A DNA stretch of 64,000 nt from Pseudomonas deceptionensis (GTDB lineage: Bacteria > Pseudomonadota > Gammaproteobacteria > Pseudomonadales > Pseudomonadaceae), in contig NZ_FNUD01000002.1 in assembly GCF_900106095.1 (NCBI RefSeq), forward strand, positions 682,001-746,000, given 5' to 3'. The first letter of the stretch is position 1, and each line of letters starts with the position of its first letter. Shown piece after piece: positions 55,366 through 63,724 of the stretch. The notes under the pieces were generated by a model. The model had not been told where the DNA came from. It made no database searches and saw nothing but the letters and a program-made list of their open reading frames with translations. Position numbers and translations under genes: made by a program.

Positions 55366-55459
55366 TCGACGCCATCTATCAATACATCAGCACTAGCGAT
55401 TAGACGCGACACTGTGTCGCGCCTAGGCTTAGTGCTGGATTGATTGCCGGTACTGCCTT

Positions 55460-56299
55460 ATGAACGCCAAGCGCCCCCTGTGCGCGGCGCCCGCCTCTGT
55501 TACGCCTGCGCCTGCTGCCAGCCAGAATTACGACTACGTCACCCTGGACCACAGCGCCGGGGCGCAAACGGCCTTGGCCGAAGAAGTCGCACTGGCGATT
55601 GCCTACAACGGCATCAGCCAGGCCGTAATGCTGGTCACGCCCACAGATCTTGAAGATTTCATCGTCGGCTTCAGCCTGGGCAGCGGCATCATCCAGGACG
55701 CCAGTGAAATCTACGACCTCAAGCTCACGGGCGCAGGTTCGGCCCACTACGCACAGGTCGAAATCGCCAGCCGGGCGTTCTGGAACCTCAAACAGCAACG
55801 CCGCCAGCTGGCTGGCACCAGCGGCTGCGGTTTGTGCGGCGTAGAAGCGGTCGAACAAGCCCTGCCTGACCTCAAAGTGCTGTCAGGCGCACCGTTGCCC
55901 CCCGCACAGTGGCTGGACGGCTTGCGCCAGCGCATCAGTGACTTTCAACCGCTGGGCCAGCACTGCGGCGCAGTCCACGCAGCTGTTTACATGGACGGCC
56001 AGGGCCAGTTGCTGATGGGCCGTGAAGACATTGGCCGCCATAACGCCCTCGATAAATTGATCGGTGCGCTGGTACGCCAAAACATCGATCTGACCGGTGG
56101 CGCGGCGATTGTCACCAGCCGATGCAGCCTTGAACTGATTCAAAAAGTGTTGCGCGCCGGCATCCAGACCCTGATCAGCCTGTCCTCGCCCACGGGCCTG
56201 GCGCTGCAATGGGCCCGCCGCCACAACCTCAACCTTATTCATCTGCCACAAAAAAGCGCGCCACGGGTGTACAGCCCCGCGCAGGAGAACCAACCGTGA
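55460..56299 (+). CDS. fdhD: Formate dehydrogenase accessory sulfurtransferase
   Basis: A 279-residue protein that passes sulfur from IscS to the molybdenum cofactor of formate dehydrogenases. Persulfide cysteines are Cys123 and Cys126 in SGCGLCG, matching E. coli Cys121/Cys124. Other family marks are GREDIGRHNALDKLIG and VTSRCSLELIQK. It overlaps the molybdoenzyme gene as GTGA, its probable client. Confidence 0.95.
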   Translation: MNAKRPLCAAPASVTPAPAASQNYDYVTLDHSAGAQTALAEEVALAIAYNGISQAVMLVTPTDLEDFIVGFSLGSGIIQDASEIYDLKLTGAGSAHYAQVEIASRAFWNLKQQRRQLAGTSGCGLCGVEAVEQALPDLKVLSGAPLPPAQWLDGLRQRISDFQPLGQHCGAVHAAVYMDGQGQLLMGREDIGRHNALDKLIGALVRQNIDLTGGAAIVTSRCSLELIQKVLRAGIQTLISLSSPTGLALQWARRHNLNLIHLPQKSAPRVYSPAQENQP

Positions 56300-58644
56300 G
56301 CACACATCATCAAGCCGACAAAACCCCGACTCCCCGCTATAAGCCCTACAAGGGCCCGGCCGGTGGCTGGGGCGCGCTGATCAGTGTGGCTCAGGCCTGG
56401 TTGACCAGCGACAACGCGCTGAAAAACCTGCGCATGATGCTCAAGACCAACCAGCACGGCGGCTTCGACTGCCCGGGTTGCGCATGGGGCGACTCGCCGG
56501 AAAGCGGCCTGGTCAAGTTCTGCGAAAACGGCGCCAAGGCGGTGAACTGGGAAGCGACCAAGCGTCGGGTAGATGCCGCGTTTTTCGCCAAACACAGCGT
56601 CACCGCGCTGCTGGAGCAAAGCGATTACTGGCTCGAATATCAGGGCCGCCTGACCGAGCCGATGAGCTACGACCCTGAAACCGACCGCTATACACCCATC
56701 AGCTGGGATGCGGCGTTCACCTTGATCGCCAGGCACTTGCTCAACCTGTCCAGCCCCAACGAAGCCGAGTTCTACACCTCGGGCCGTGCCAGCAACGAGG
56801 CGGCGTATTTGTATCAACTGTTTGTGCGCTCGTTTGGCACCAACAACTTCCCGGACTGCTCGAACATGTGCCATGAGGCCAGCGGCGTGGCGCTGGCGCA
56901 AAGCATCGGGATCGGTAAAGGCACGGTGACATTCGATGACTTCGAACACGCTGATGCGATTTTCGTACTGGGGCAAAACCCCGGCACCAACCACCCGCGC
57001 ATGCTTGAACCCCTGCGCGAAGCGGTAAAGCGCGGCGCCCAGGTGGTGTGCGTCAACCCGCTCAAAGAACGCGGGCTCGAACGCTTCCAGAACCCGCAAC
57101 ATCCACTGGAAATGCTCACCAACGGCGACCGCCCGACCAACACGGCCTACTTGCGCCCCGCGCTGGGCGGCGACATGGCGCTGTTGCGCGGCATGGCCAA
57201 GTTTCTGTTGCAGTGGGAGCGCGATGCCCAGGCCGCAGGCGAACCGGCAGTCTTCGATCACGCTTTTTTGAATGAGCACACCGCAGGCATCCTCGATTAC
57301 ATCTCCAGCCTCGATGACACCTCGTGGGATCACCTCGTGGAGCAATCGGGCCTGACCCTGGTGGATATCGAGCGCGCCGCCCGCATGTACCTCAAAGGCA
57401 AGAACGTCATCATGTGCTGGGCGATGGGCATCACCCAGCACCGGCACTCGGTACAGACCATTCAGGAAATCGCCAACCTGATGCTGCTGCGCGGCAACAT
57501 CGGCCGCCCCGGCGCCGGCCTGTGCCCGGTGCGCGGCCACAGCAACGTGCAGGGCGACCGCACGATGGGTATCAACGAGCGCCCGCCAGTGGCCTTCCTT
57601 GACGCCCTGGAGCGCCGCTTCCAGTTCAAGGTGCCGCGTGACAACGGGCACAACGTGGTTGAAGCCATCCACGCCATGCTTGATGGCCGCGCCAAGGTGT
57701 TTATCGGGCTGGGCGGCAACTTCGCCCAGGCCACCCCGGACAGCCCCCGCACCGCACAAGCGCTGCGCAATTGCGACCTGACCGTACAGATCAGCACCAA
57801 GCTCAACCGCAGCCACCTGATGCACGGCAAGGAAGCCCTGATTTTGCCGTGCCTGGGCCGTACCGACATCGACATCCAGGCCGAAGGCCCGCAAGCGGTC
57901 ACGGTGGAAGACTCGTTCAGCATGGTCCACGACTCCAATGGCCAATTGCAGCCGCTGTCGAACCAGATGCGCTCCGAACCCTCGATCATTGCCGGTATCG
58001 CCGCCGCCACACTGGGCACGCATCCGATTGACTGGAGCTGGGCCGTGGCCGACTACCGGCGCATTCGCGAACTGATCGCCGACACCATTCCCGGCTTCAA
58101 GGACTTCAACACCCGGCTCCAGCATCCGGGCGGTTTTTACCTTGGCAACTCGGCCGGTGCGCGACAGTGGAACACGCCATCCCAGCGCGCCAACTTCCGT
58201 CCCAACGTGCTGCCACAAGACCTGGTCGATGCCCGCACCCGCGCCACCGGCCAGCTGCCCGACCTGATCATGCAGTCGATGCGCTCACACGATCAGTACA
58301 ACACCACTATTTATGGCCTTGATGACCGCTACCGCGGGGTCAAGGGCCAGCGTGACGTGCTGTTCGTCAACGAAGCCGACATCATCCGCCTGGGCTTCAA
58401 GCCGGGACAGAAAGTCGACATCGTTTCGATCTGGGATGACAGCCATGAACGCCGGGTCAAAAACTTCACCCTGCTGGCATTCGATATACCGGCAGGGCAA
58501 GCGGCGGCTTACTACCCGGAGGTCAACCCGCTCGTGCCGCTGGAAAGCACCGGCGATGGCAGCCACACACCTACCTCAAAGTTCGTCGCCATTTGCCTGG
58601 AAGCCGCCAGCCCGTCGAAGCTGATCATGGCGAAGGCCGGTTAA
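56296..58644 (+). CDS. FdhF/YdeP family molybdopterin oxidoreductase
   Basis: A 782-residue cytoplasmic molybdopterin oxidoreductase. The N terminus has CPGC and FCENGAK, cysteines that may bind an Fe-S cluster. The molybdopterin domains follow: FYTSGRASNEAAYL, CSNMCHEASGVALAQSIG, LGQNPGTNHPRM and, late in the protein, PGQKVDIVSIWDD in the dinucleotide-binding domain. No in-frame TGA is present, so it is not a selenoprotein. Length is near E. coli YdeP (759). GTG start at 56296. The electron donor/acceptor is unknown; formate is possible given fdhD. Confidence 0.88.
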   Translation: MSTHHQADKTPTPRYKPYKGPAGGWGALISVAQAWLTSDNALKNLRMMLKTNQHGGFDCPGCAWGDSPESGLVKFCENGAKAVNWEATKRRVDAAFFAKHSVTALLEQSDYWLEYQGRLTEPMSYDPETDRYTPISWDAAFTLIARHLLNLSSPNEAEFYTSGRASNEAAYLYQLFVRSFGTNNFPDCSNMCHEASGVALAQSIGIGKGTVTFDDFEHADAIFVLGQNPGTNHPRMLEPLREAVKRGAQVVCVNPLKERGLERFQNPQHPLEMLTNGDRPTNTAYLRPALGGDMALLRGMAKFLLQWERDAQAAGEPAVFDHAFLNEHTAGILDYISSLDDTSWDHLVEQSGLTLVDIERAARMYLKGKNVIMCWAMGITQHRHSVQTIQEIANLMLLRGNIGRPGAGLCPVRGHSNVQGDRTMGINERPPVAFLDALERRFQFKVPRDNGHNVVEAIHAMLDGRAKVFIGLGGNFAQATPDSPRTAQALRNCDLTVQISTKLNRSHLMHGKEALILPCLGRTDIDIQAEGPQAVTVEDSFSMVHDSNGQLQPLSNQMRSEPSIIAGIAAATLGTHPIDWSWAVADYRRIRELIADTIPGFKDFNTRLQHPGGFYLGNSAGARQWNTPSQRANFRPNVLPQDLVDARTRATGQLPDLIMQSMRSHDQYNTTIYGLDDRYRGVKGQRDVLFVNEADIIRLGFKPGQKVDIVSIWDDSHERRVKNFTLLAFDIPAGQAAAYYPEVNPLVPLESTGDGSHTPTSKFVAICLEAASPSKLIMAKAG

Positions 58645-58674
58645 GCCAACAGCGCCCTCTCAAATTCCAGGCAC

Positions 58675-58704
58675 AAAAAAGGCCGTTTCCCTACGGAAAC
58701 GGCC
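58675..58704 (-). terminator. Hairpin with T-run on the minus strand
   Basis: GGCCGTTTCC and GGAAACGGCC pair around CTAC; AAAAAA precedes it, so the T-run is on the minus strand. It lies 30 bases after the molybdoenzyme stop and could end plus-strand transcripts only weakly. No minus-strand gene lies immediately upstream of it. Confidence 0.6.
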
Positions 58705-58863
58705 TCATCGAACTAGTTAACAGACCGTCGAAAATCCAATAAGTTCCATAGTAAAAACAACAACTTATAGAATTGTCTACAACTCGTGTTACTCGTCGGA
58801 TTTCGATTGTCACCACCCTCCTTCAGCCTCAGGATCGCGCCGTCATCTCCTTGAGGCTCATCT

Positions 58864-59340
58864 ATGAAGCTCACCTCGATTCTCTTGTTGTCCCTTGGCC
58901 TGGTCAGTGGCGTTGCCTCGGCCGGTGGCACCACCGAAGCCGGTGTAGGCGGCGCATTAGGTGGGGTTCTTGGCGCCGTTGTTGGCCAACAACTCGGCGG
59001 CTCGACCGGTTCTGCAATTGGCGCAGGTGTGGGTGGCGCGGCAGGCAGTGCCGTGGGTGCCGACAAACGCAGCCGTGGCGAAGCGGCCATTGGCGGCGCA
59101 CTGGGTGCTGCAGGCGGCAACGTGCTGGGCCGCAGTGTCGGCGGCAGCACTGGCGCTCTGGTCGGCTCAGCAGCCGGCGGTGGTGCTGGTGGCGCGCTGG
59201 GTAACTACATGGGCAATAAAAGCGACAGCGACGATCGCCGTTATCGTGATCGCGATAACCGTCGTTACTACCGCGACGACCACCGTGGCCGTGGTCACGC
59301 TTACGGCCATCGCAAGAACAAGCATCGCCACGACGACTGA
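58864..59340 (+). CDS. Glycine-zipper outer-membrane-type protein
   Basis: A 158-residue exported protein. A signal peptide ends GVASA-GG. Residues 25-115 are Gly/Ala-rich with repeated G-x3-G patterns (GVGGALGGVLGAVVGQQLGG), that is, glycine-zipper helices likely to insert in a membrane. The C terminus (120-158) is a charged, low-complexity Asp/Arg/Tyr/His tail. Function unknown; relatives are common in pseudomonads. Confidence 0.85.
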   Translation: MKLTSILLLSLGLVSGVASAGGTTEAGVGGALGGVLGAVVGQQLGGSTGSAIGAGVGGAAGSAVGADKRSRGEAAIGGALGAAGGNVLGRSVGGSTGALVGSAAGGGAGGALGNYMGNKSDSDDRRYRDRDNRRYYRDDHRGRGHAYGHRKNKHRHDD

Positions 59341-59345
59341 TACAC

Positions 59346-59376
59346 AAAACGGCCTTCCTTGCGAAGGCCGTTTTTT
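59346..59376 (+). terminator. Intrinsic terminator after the glycine-zipper gene
   Basis: AAACGGCCTTC and GAAGGCCGTTT pair around CTTGC, followed by T residues. It also lies just past the Lrp gene's stop on the other strand, so it may work in both directions. Confidence 0.9.
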
Positions 59377-59386
59377 ATTGTCCGCG

Positions 59387-59851
59387 TCAGACCGGCAAGC
59401 ACGTGGTGGATTTGATCTCTGACAACGCCACAATGGAATTCACTTCCTGAATGCCCGGCACCATGGACAGTTTTTCGAAGAAAAAACGCTCATAGGCTTC
59501 GATATCGGCCGTCACGATACGCAGCAAAAAGTCCACCGACCCCATCAGCACATAACACTCCAGCACCTCCGGGAAACCGCGAATCGCGTCGGTGAATTCG
59601 GTGAAGTTGGAGCGCCCGTGGGCATTGAGTTTGATCTCGGCAAAAATTTGCGTGTTGAGCCCGATTTTCTTGCGATCCAGCAAGGTCACCTGCCCGCGGA
59701 TGATCCCCTCATCCTTCATCCGCTGGATACGTCGCCAGCAGGGTGATTGCGACAACCCCACCTTTTCAGCGATCTGTGCACTGGACAGCGAAGCGTCCTG
59801 TTGCAGCAGCGCCAAAATGCGTCGGTCGTAAGCGTCCAGTTCACCATGCAT
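59387..59851 (-). CDS. Lrp/AsnC family regulator
   Basis: A 154-residue regulator with an N-terminal helix-turn-helix (about 5-65, LDAYDRRILALLQQDASLSSAQIAEKVGLSQSPCWRRIQRM) and a RAM/ACT-like effector domain (about 75-150, ending VALSEIKSTTCLPV). It lies divergent from a small ACT-like gene over an AT-rich 127-base spacer that contains a phased direct repeat, so that gene is its probable target. Confidence 0.93.
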   Translation of the reverse strand: MHGELDAYDRRILALLQQDASLSSAQIAEKVGLSQSPCWRRIQRMKDEGIIRGQVTLLDRKKIGLNTQIFAEIKLNAHGRSNFTEFTDAIRGFPEVLECYVLMGSVDFLLRIVTADIEAYERFFFEKLSMVPGIQEVNSIVALSEIKSTTCLPV

Positions 59852-59927
59852 AAAAACACCTATAAATTGATTATTCGCGACTCGAACAAGTCTATTTATC
59901 GCTAATTCAAAACATCTTAGATAAAAA

Positions 59928-59960
59928 ATTTCTCCAGCGGCGTGTAAATATTTCTCCAGC
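59928..59960. promoter_or_regulatory. Phased direct repeat in the Lrp-ACT spacer
   Basis: ATTTCTCCAGC occurs at 59928-59938 and 59950-59960, 22 bases start to start, about two helical turns. It lies in AT-rich DNA between the divergent Lrp and ACT-like genes, 19 bases before the ACT-like start. Candidate Lrp-type binding region. Confidence 0.5.
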
Positions 59961-59978
59961 CTAAACAGGAGCTATTGC

Positions 59979-60314
59979 ATGCCGCATCTGGAAGTCGTCA
60001 ATCACTCACCGCGCCCCGACGTTTGGGCCAGCAATGCAGCCCCCTGCCCGGTGATCTACCGTATCCAGGCGGACGCCGATGCCGATGTGCTGTGCCGGGT
60101 GCTCAACCTGTTTGCCTTGCAGCAACTGATCCCGCAACAGGTGGACGTGGTGCGCGATCAGGACACATTGAACATTGAAATCCGCAGCCATGAGCAGAGC
60201 TGGCATCGAGCCCGGATCATCGGTGAAAAATTGCGCAACCTGATCAGCGTCTTCGAGATGGAACTGCATCCGGTGCAAGCTGCCAGGCACCCGGCTTTGC
60301 ACATCTCGGGGTAA
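59979..60314 (+). CDS. Small ACT-like protein
   Basis: A 111-residue soluble protein. The central segment PVIYRIQADADADVLCRVLNLFALQQLIPQQVDVVRDQDTLNIEIR has the beta-alpha-beta layout of an ACT-like domain, similar to small regulatory subunits such as IlvH/IlvM. This is a fold guess, not a firm match. AGGAG precedes the ATG at 59979. Divergent from the Lrp regulator. Confidence 0.65.
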   Translation: MPHLEVVNHSPRPDVWASNAAPCPVIYRIQADADADVLCRVLNLFALQQLIPQQVDVVRDQDTLNIEIRSHEQSWHRARIIGEKLRNLISVFEMELHPVQAARHPALHISG

Positions 60315-60418
60315 TAGTTCGCAACCATTGGGCGCACAGAAGCGAAAATAGCGCGGCTAGGCTTTGATGTTCACGGCCAGACAAGGACCTGTCTGGCCCG
60401 ATGCTGAAAGGAGCTTTT

Positions 60419-62185
60419 ATGCGCATCACCTCGCCCCATGACCAGTGGCTGGATCTCGAACAGCTGTTACCCGCCCTGCTTGCTCAAAACCGGATCCGCC
60501 AAAGTTGCGCCGAACAGGCATTGATCGCCGGCCGCACAGCCGCCAACGCCACCGTGCACCCACTGGTGTTTTTGGCACGCCAGCACCTCGAAGACCCCAG
60601 CCGGGCCGGCAGAACGCTCGATATCGAGACGCTCACCGCCTGGCTCGCCAGCCACTGCGGGCAACCATATCTGCGCCTGGACCCGCTCAAGATAGACGCC
60701 GTTACGGCTACAGGGCTGATGTCATTTGCCTTTGCCCAGCGCCATGGAATCCTCGCGGTAGCCGCCAATGACACGGCTATCACCATCGCCAGCACCCAGC
60801 CCTGGGTGAGCAGTTGGGAAGCCGATCTGCGTCAGGTACTCAAACGACCCATACTGCGGGTGATTGCCAACCCCCTGGAAATCCAGCGCTTGAGCGCAGA
60901 GTTCTTCCAGCTGGCCAGATCGGTCACCGGGGCCGTGCTGAACGACCAAAAAAGCAGCCCCCAGGCCAACCTCGAACAACTGCTTACCCTGGGCACAGGC
61001 GCCCGCGAGCCGGACGCCAACGACGCGCACATTGTGAATATTGTCGACTGGCTGTTTCAGTGCGCCTTTGAGCAACGGGCCAGCGATATCCACATAGAGC
61101 CCCGGCGCGAGCAAGGCGCCATGCGCTTTCGTATCGACGGGGTGTTGCACGATGTTTACCAGTTCCCGGCGCAGGTCACGATGGGCGTTGTCAGCCGCCT
61201 CAAAAGCCTGGGCCGGATGAATGTCGCTGAAAAACGCAAACCTCAGGACGGCCGGATAAAAACCCGAACCCCGGGCGGAGCCGAAGTGGAACTGAGGCTC
61301 GCCACCTTGCCCACCGCCTTTGGCGAAAAAATGGTCATGCGTATTTTCGACCCGCAGGTACTGCTGAAAAATTTCGACCAGTTGGGTTTCACCCCCGAAG
61401 ACCTGCAGCACTGGCAACAAATGACCACTCGGCCCAACGGCATTATTTTGCTCACCGGCCCTACCGGCTCGGGCAAGACCAGCACCCTGTACGCAACGCT
61501 CAAGCAACTGGCCACCCCCCAAATCAATCTATGCACCCTTGAAGACCCCATCGAAATGATTGAGCCGGCCTTCAATCAAATGCAGGTTCAACCCAACATC
61601 GACCTGACCTTCGCCAACGGCGTGCGGGCCCTGATGCGCCAGGACCCGGACATCATCATGCTCGGTGAAATACGTGACCTGGAAACGGCCGAAGTGGCGA
61701 TTCAAGCGGCGCTGACCGGGCATCTGGTGCTCTCGACCCTCCACACCAATGACGCACCCAGCGCCATCAGCCGCCTGCAAGAACTCGGGGTTGCCCCCTA
61801 CTTGATAAAAGCCACATTGCTGGGCGTGATGGCCCAACGACTGGTCAGAACCCTGTGCACTGACTGCAGGGCCGAGCAGCCACTGGACCAGCGCGACTGG
61901 CCGGGTTTCGCCCCCACCTGGCCCGGCCCGCTGCCCGTATGTACCTGGCGGGCCACGGGGTGTGAACACTGTCGCGGAACCGGCTACAGCGGTCGGGTAG
62001 GCATCTACGAAATCATGTCGATGAGTGAGGAACTCAAGGCACTGATTGGCCCTGATACGGACTTGAACGCCATTCGTCACCAGGCGTGTGCACAAGGAAT
62101 GCTCAGCCTGAGGCTGGCCGCCGCCCGTAAAGTCGCCATCGGGGTGACATCATTAGAGGAAGCAATGCGAGTTACCCCCGCGTAG
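60419..62185 (+). CDS. GspE/PilB-type secretion or assembly ATPase, stand-alone
   Basis: A 588-residue cytoplasmic hexameric-type ATPase of the GspE/PulE/PilB family. An N-terminal MshEN-like region (about 15-160) precedes the core. Walker A is GPTGSGKTST with Lys353, the Asp box TLEDPIEMIEP, Walker B DPDIIMLGEIRD, the His box LSTLHTNDAPS, and the zinc tetracysteine LCTDC...CEHCRGTGYSGR. All catalytic motifs look intact. ATG 60419 follows AAAGGAG. No pseudopilin, secretin or platform gene is in the window, so its machine is unknown. Confidence 0.92.
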   Translation: MRITSPHDQWLDLEQLLPALLAQNRIRQSCAEQALIAGRTAANATVHPLVFLARQHLEDPSRAGRTLDIETLTAWLASHCGQPYLRLDPLKIDAVTATGLMSFAFAQRHGILAVAANDTAITIASTQPWVSSWEADLRQVLKRPILRVIANPLEIQRLSAEFFQLARSVTGAVLNDQKSSPQANLEQLLTLGTGAREPDANDAHIVNIVDWLFQCAFEQRASDIHIEPRREQGAMRFRIDGVLHDVYQFPAQVTMGVVSRLKSLGRMNVAEKRKPQDGRIKTRTPGGAEVELRLATLPTAFGEKMVMRIFDPQVLLKNFDQLGFTPEDLQHWQQMTTRPNGIILLTGPTGSGKTSTLYATLKQLATPQINLCTLEDPIEMIEPAFNQMQVQPNIDLTFANGVRALMRQDPDIIMLGEIRDLETAEVAIQAALTGHLVLSTLHTNDAPSAISRLQELGVAPYLIKATLLGVMAQRLVRTLCTDCRAEQPLDQRDWPGFAPTWPGPLPVCTWRATGCEHCRGTGYSGRVGIYEIMSMSEELKALIGPDTDLNAIRHQACAQGMLSLRLAAARKVAIGVTSLEEAMRVTPA

Positions 62186-62284
62186 TTGAATTGTTTTGAC
62201 TAAAATCTAAACAGTTGAGCAATTTTCTTGATCGCTACACGCCGTGTTCGTTTAGCTCTTAAACCTCAAAAACAAGGAATGGTC

Positions 62285-63205
62285 ATGCAAGTGGGTACTG
62301 TGGTCCTGTTATTTGTCGCCTTGGCTATCGCCGTGCTCTTTATGGGCTTCAAGGTGGTCCCGCAAGGATACCAATGGACGGTGGAGCGCTTTGGGCGTTA
62401 CACCAACACCCTTAAACCGGGCCTGAACATCATCATTCCAGTGATGGACCGCATCGGGCGCAAAATCAACGTGATGGAAAGCGTGCTGGATATCCCGCCG
62501 CAAGAAGTCATCACCGCCGACAACGCCACCGTTCAAATCGATGCTGTGTGTTTCTTCCAGGTGGTCAACACGGCTCAGGCTGCGTATGAGGTCAACAACC
62601 TCGAGCACGCCATTCGCAACCTGCTGCAAACCAACATCCGTACCGTGCTGGGTTCGATGGAGCTGGATGCCATGCTCAGCCAGCGTGACGGGATCAATGA
62701 AAAACTGCTGCGCACAGTAGATGAAGCGACGGCTCCCTGGGGCATCAAGATCACCCGTATCGAGATCAAGGACATCAGCCCGCCGGCCGACCTGATGGCC
62801 GCCATGTCCGGGCAGATGAAAGCCGAACGTATCAAGCGCGCGCAGATTCTTGAAGCCGAAGGCCTGCGAGCTGCGGCGATCTTGACCGCCGAAGGTAAAA
62901 AGCAGGCACAGATCCTCGAGGCCGAAGGTGGTCGCCAGGCCGCGTTCCTGGAATCCGAAGCCCGCGAGCGCCAGGCCGAAGCCGAAGCGCGAGCAACGCA
63001 AGTGGTGTCCGAAGCCATTGCCTCAGGCAACGTGCAGGCAATCAATTACTTTGTCGCGCAAAAATATATCGATGCACTGGGCAAGCTGGCGTCTGCCAAC
63101 AACAGCAAAGTCATCCTCATGCCGCTGGAAGCCAGTCAGGTTATCGGCGCTGTGGGCGGCATCGGCGAAATCGTCAAAGCCACCTTTGATTCCAAAAAGG
63201 TCTGA
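62285..63205 (+). CDS. SPFH/stomatin-like membrane protein, QmcA-like
   Basis: A 306-residue inner-membrane protein of the stomatin/prohibitin superfamily. An N-terminal hydrophobic segment (about 3-22) is followed by the SPFH domain (about 20-180, [34 protein letters not shown]) and a coiled coil rich in Glu/Ala/Arg (about 185-245). Members organise membrane microdomains and regulate proteases such as FtsH. The ATG at 62285 is preferred over 62279, which sits directly on the AAGGA. It is 3 bases from the nfeD-like gene, the usual partner. Confidence 0.93.
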   Translation: MQVGTVVLLFVALAIAVLFMGFKVVPQGYQWTVERFGRYTNTLKPGLNIIIPVMDRIGRKINVMESVLDIPPQEVITADNATVQIDAVCFFQVVNTAQAAYEVNNLEHAIRNLLQTNIRTVLGSMELDAMLSQRDGINEKLLRTVDEATAPWGIKITRIEIKDISPPADLMAAMSGQMKAERIKRAQILEAEGLRAAAILTAEGKKQAQILEAEGGRQAAFLESEARERQAEAEARATQVVSEAIASGNVQAINYFVAQKYIDALGKLASANNSKVILMPLEASQVIGAVGGIGEIVKATFDSKKV

Positions 63206-63208
63206 GGC

Positions 63209-63658
63209 ATGTGGGAGTTCATGCAACATCTGAACTACTGGGACTGGCTGGCACTGGGCACGGTGCTGTTGATTCTGGAAGTATTCGGCGCCGGTGGTTA
63301 TCTGCTGTGGGCAGGTATTGCCGGCATCATCGTCGGGGTGTTGACCTTCCTGATCCCCGGCCTGTCCTGGACACTGCAACTTCCGCTGTTCGGCGTACTG
63401 GCGATTCTAACGGCGGTGTACTGGTGGCGGCGCCAGCGCGGTACTGTCGACAGTGGCGACCAACCCAACCTGAATCGTCGCGGCCATGAGCTGATCGGCC
63501 GTACGTTTGTCGTTCAACAGGCAATCGTGGAGGGACGCGGCAAAATCAAGGTAGGCGACAGCGTATGGATGGCGGTTGGCCCTGACGCCCCCGTAGGAAC
63601 CCCCGTCCGCGTTACAGCGCAAAACGGAGCGGTGCTGAGCGTAGAAATTGTGCCGTAA
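63209..63658 (+). CDS. NfeD family membrane protein
   Basis: A 149-residue inner-membrane protein with two to three membrane segments (about 12-30, 30-50 and 52-72). A C-terminal OB-fold NfeD domain spans about 85-145 (LIGRTFVVQQAIVEGRGKIKVGDSVWMAVG). This short NfeD type lacks the ClpP-like protease domain of the long forms. It is paired with the SPFH gene upstream, as in many bacteria. Confidence 0.92.
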   Translation: MWEFMQHLNYWDWLALGTVLLILEVFGAGGYLLWAGIAGIIVGVLTFLIPGLSWTLQLPLFGVLAILTAVYWWRRQRGTVDSGDQPNLNRRGHELIGRTFVVQQAIVEGRGKIKVGDSVWMAVGPDAPVGTPVRVTAQNGAVLSVEIVP

Positions 63659-63724
63659 CGTTACGGAACTCCGGAGCGTCATTTGCAATCCAAACTGGTA
63701 GAAAACTTATTCGGAGTCACCGTC

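Noticed and set aside
56239..58218. 659-codon open frame on the minus strand opposite the molybdoenzyme gene
   Set aside because: It is a mirror of a well-supported plus-strand gene. The translation is His/Gly/Val-rich without domain motifs, as is usual for antisense frames in GC-rich coding DNA.
56296..58644. Selenocysteine in the FdhF-like enzyme
   Set aside because: No in-frame TGA occurs within the gene before its true stop, so it is a non-selenium member.
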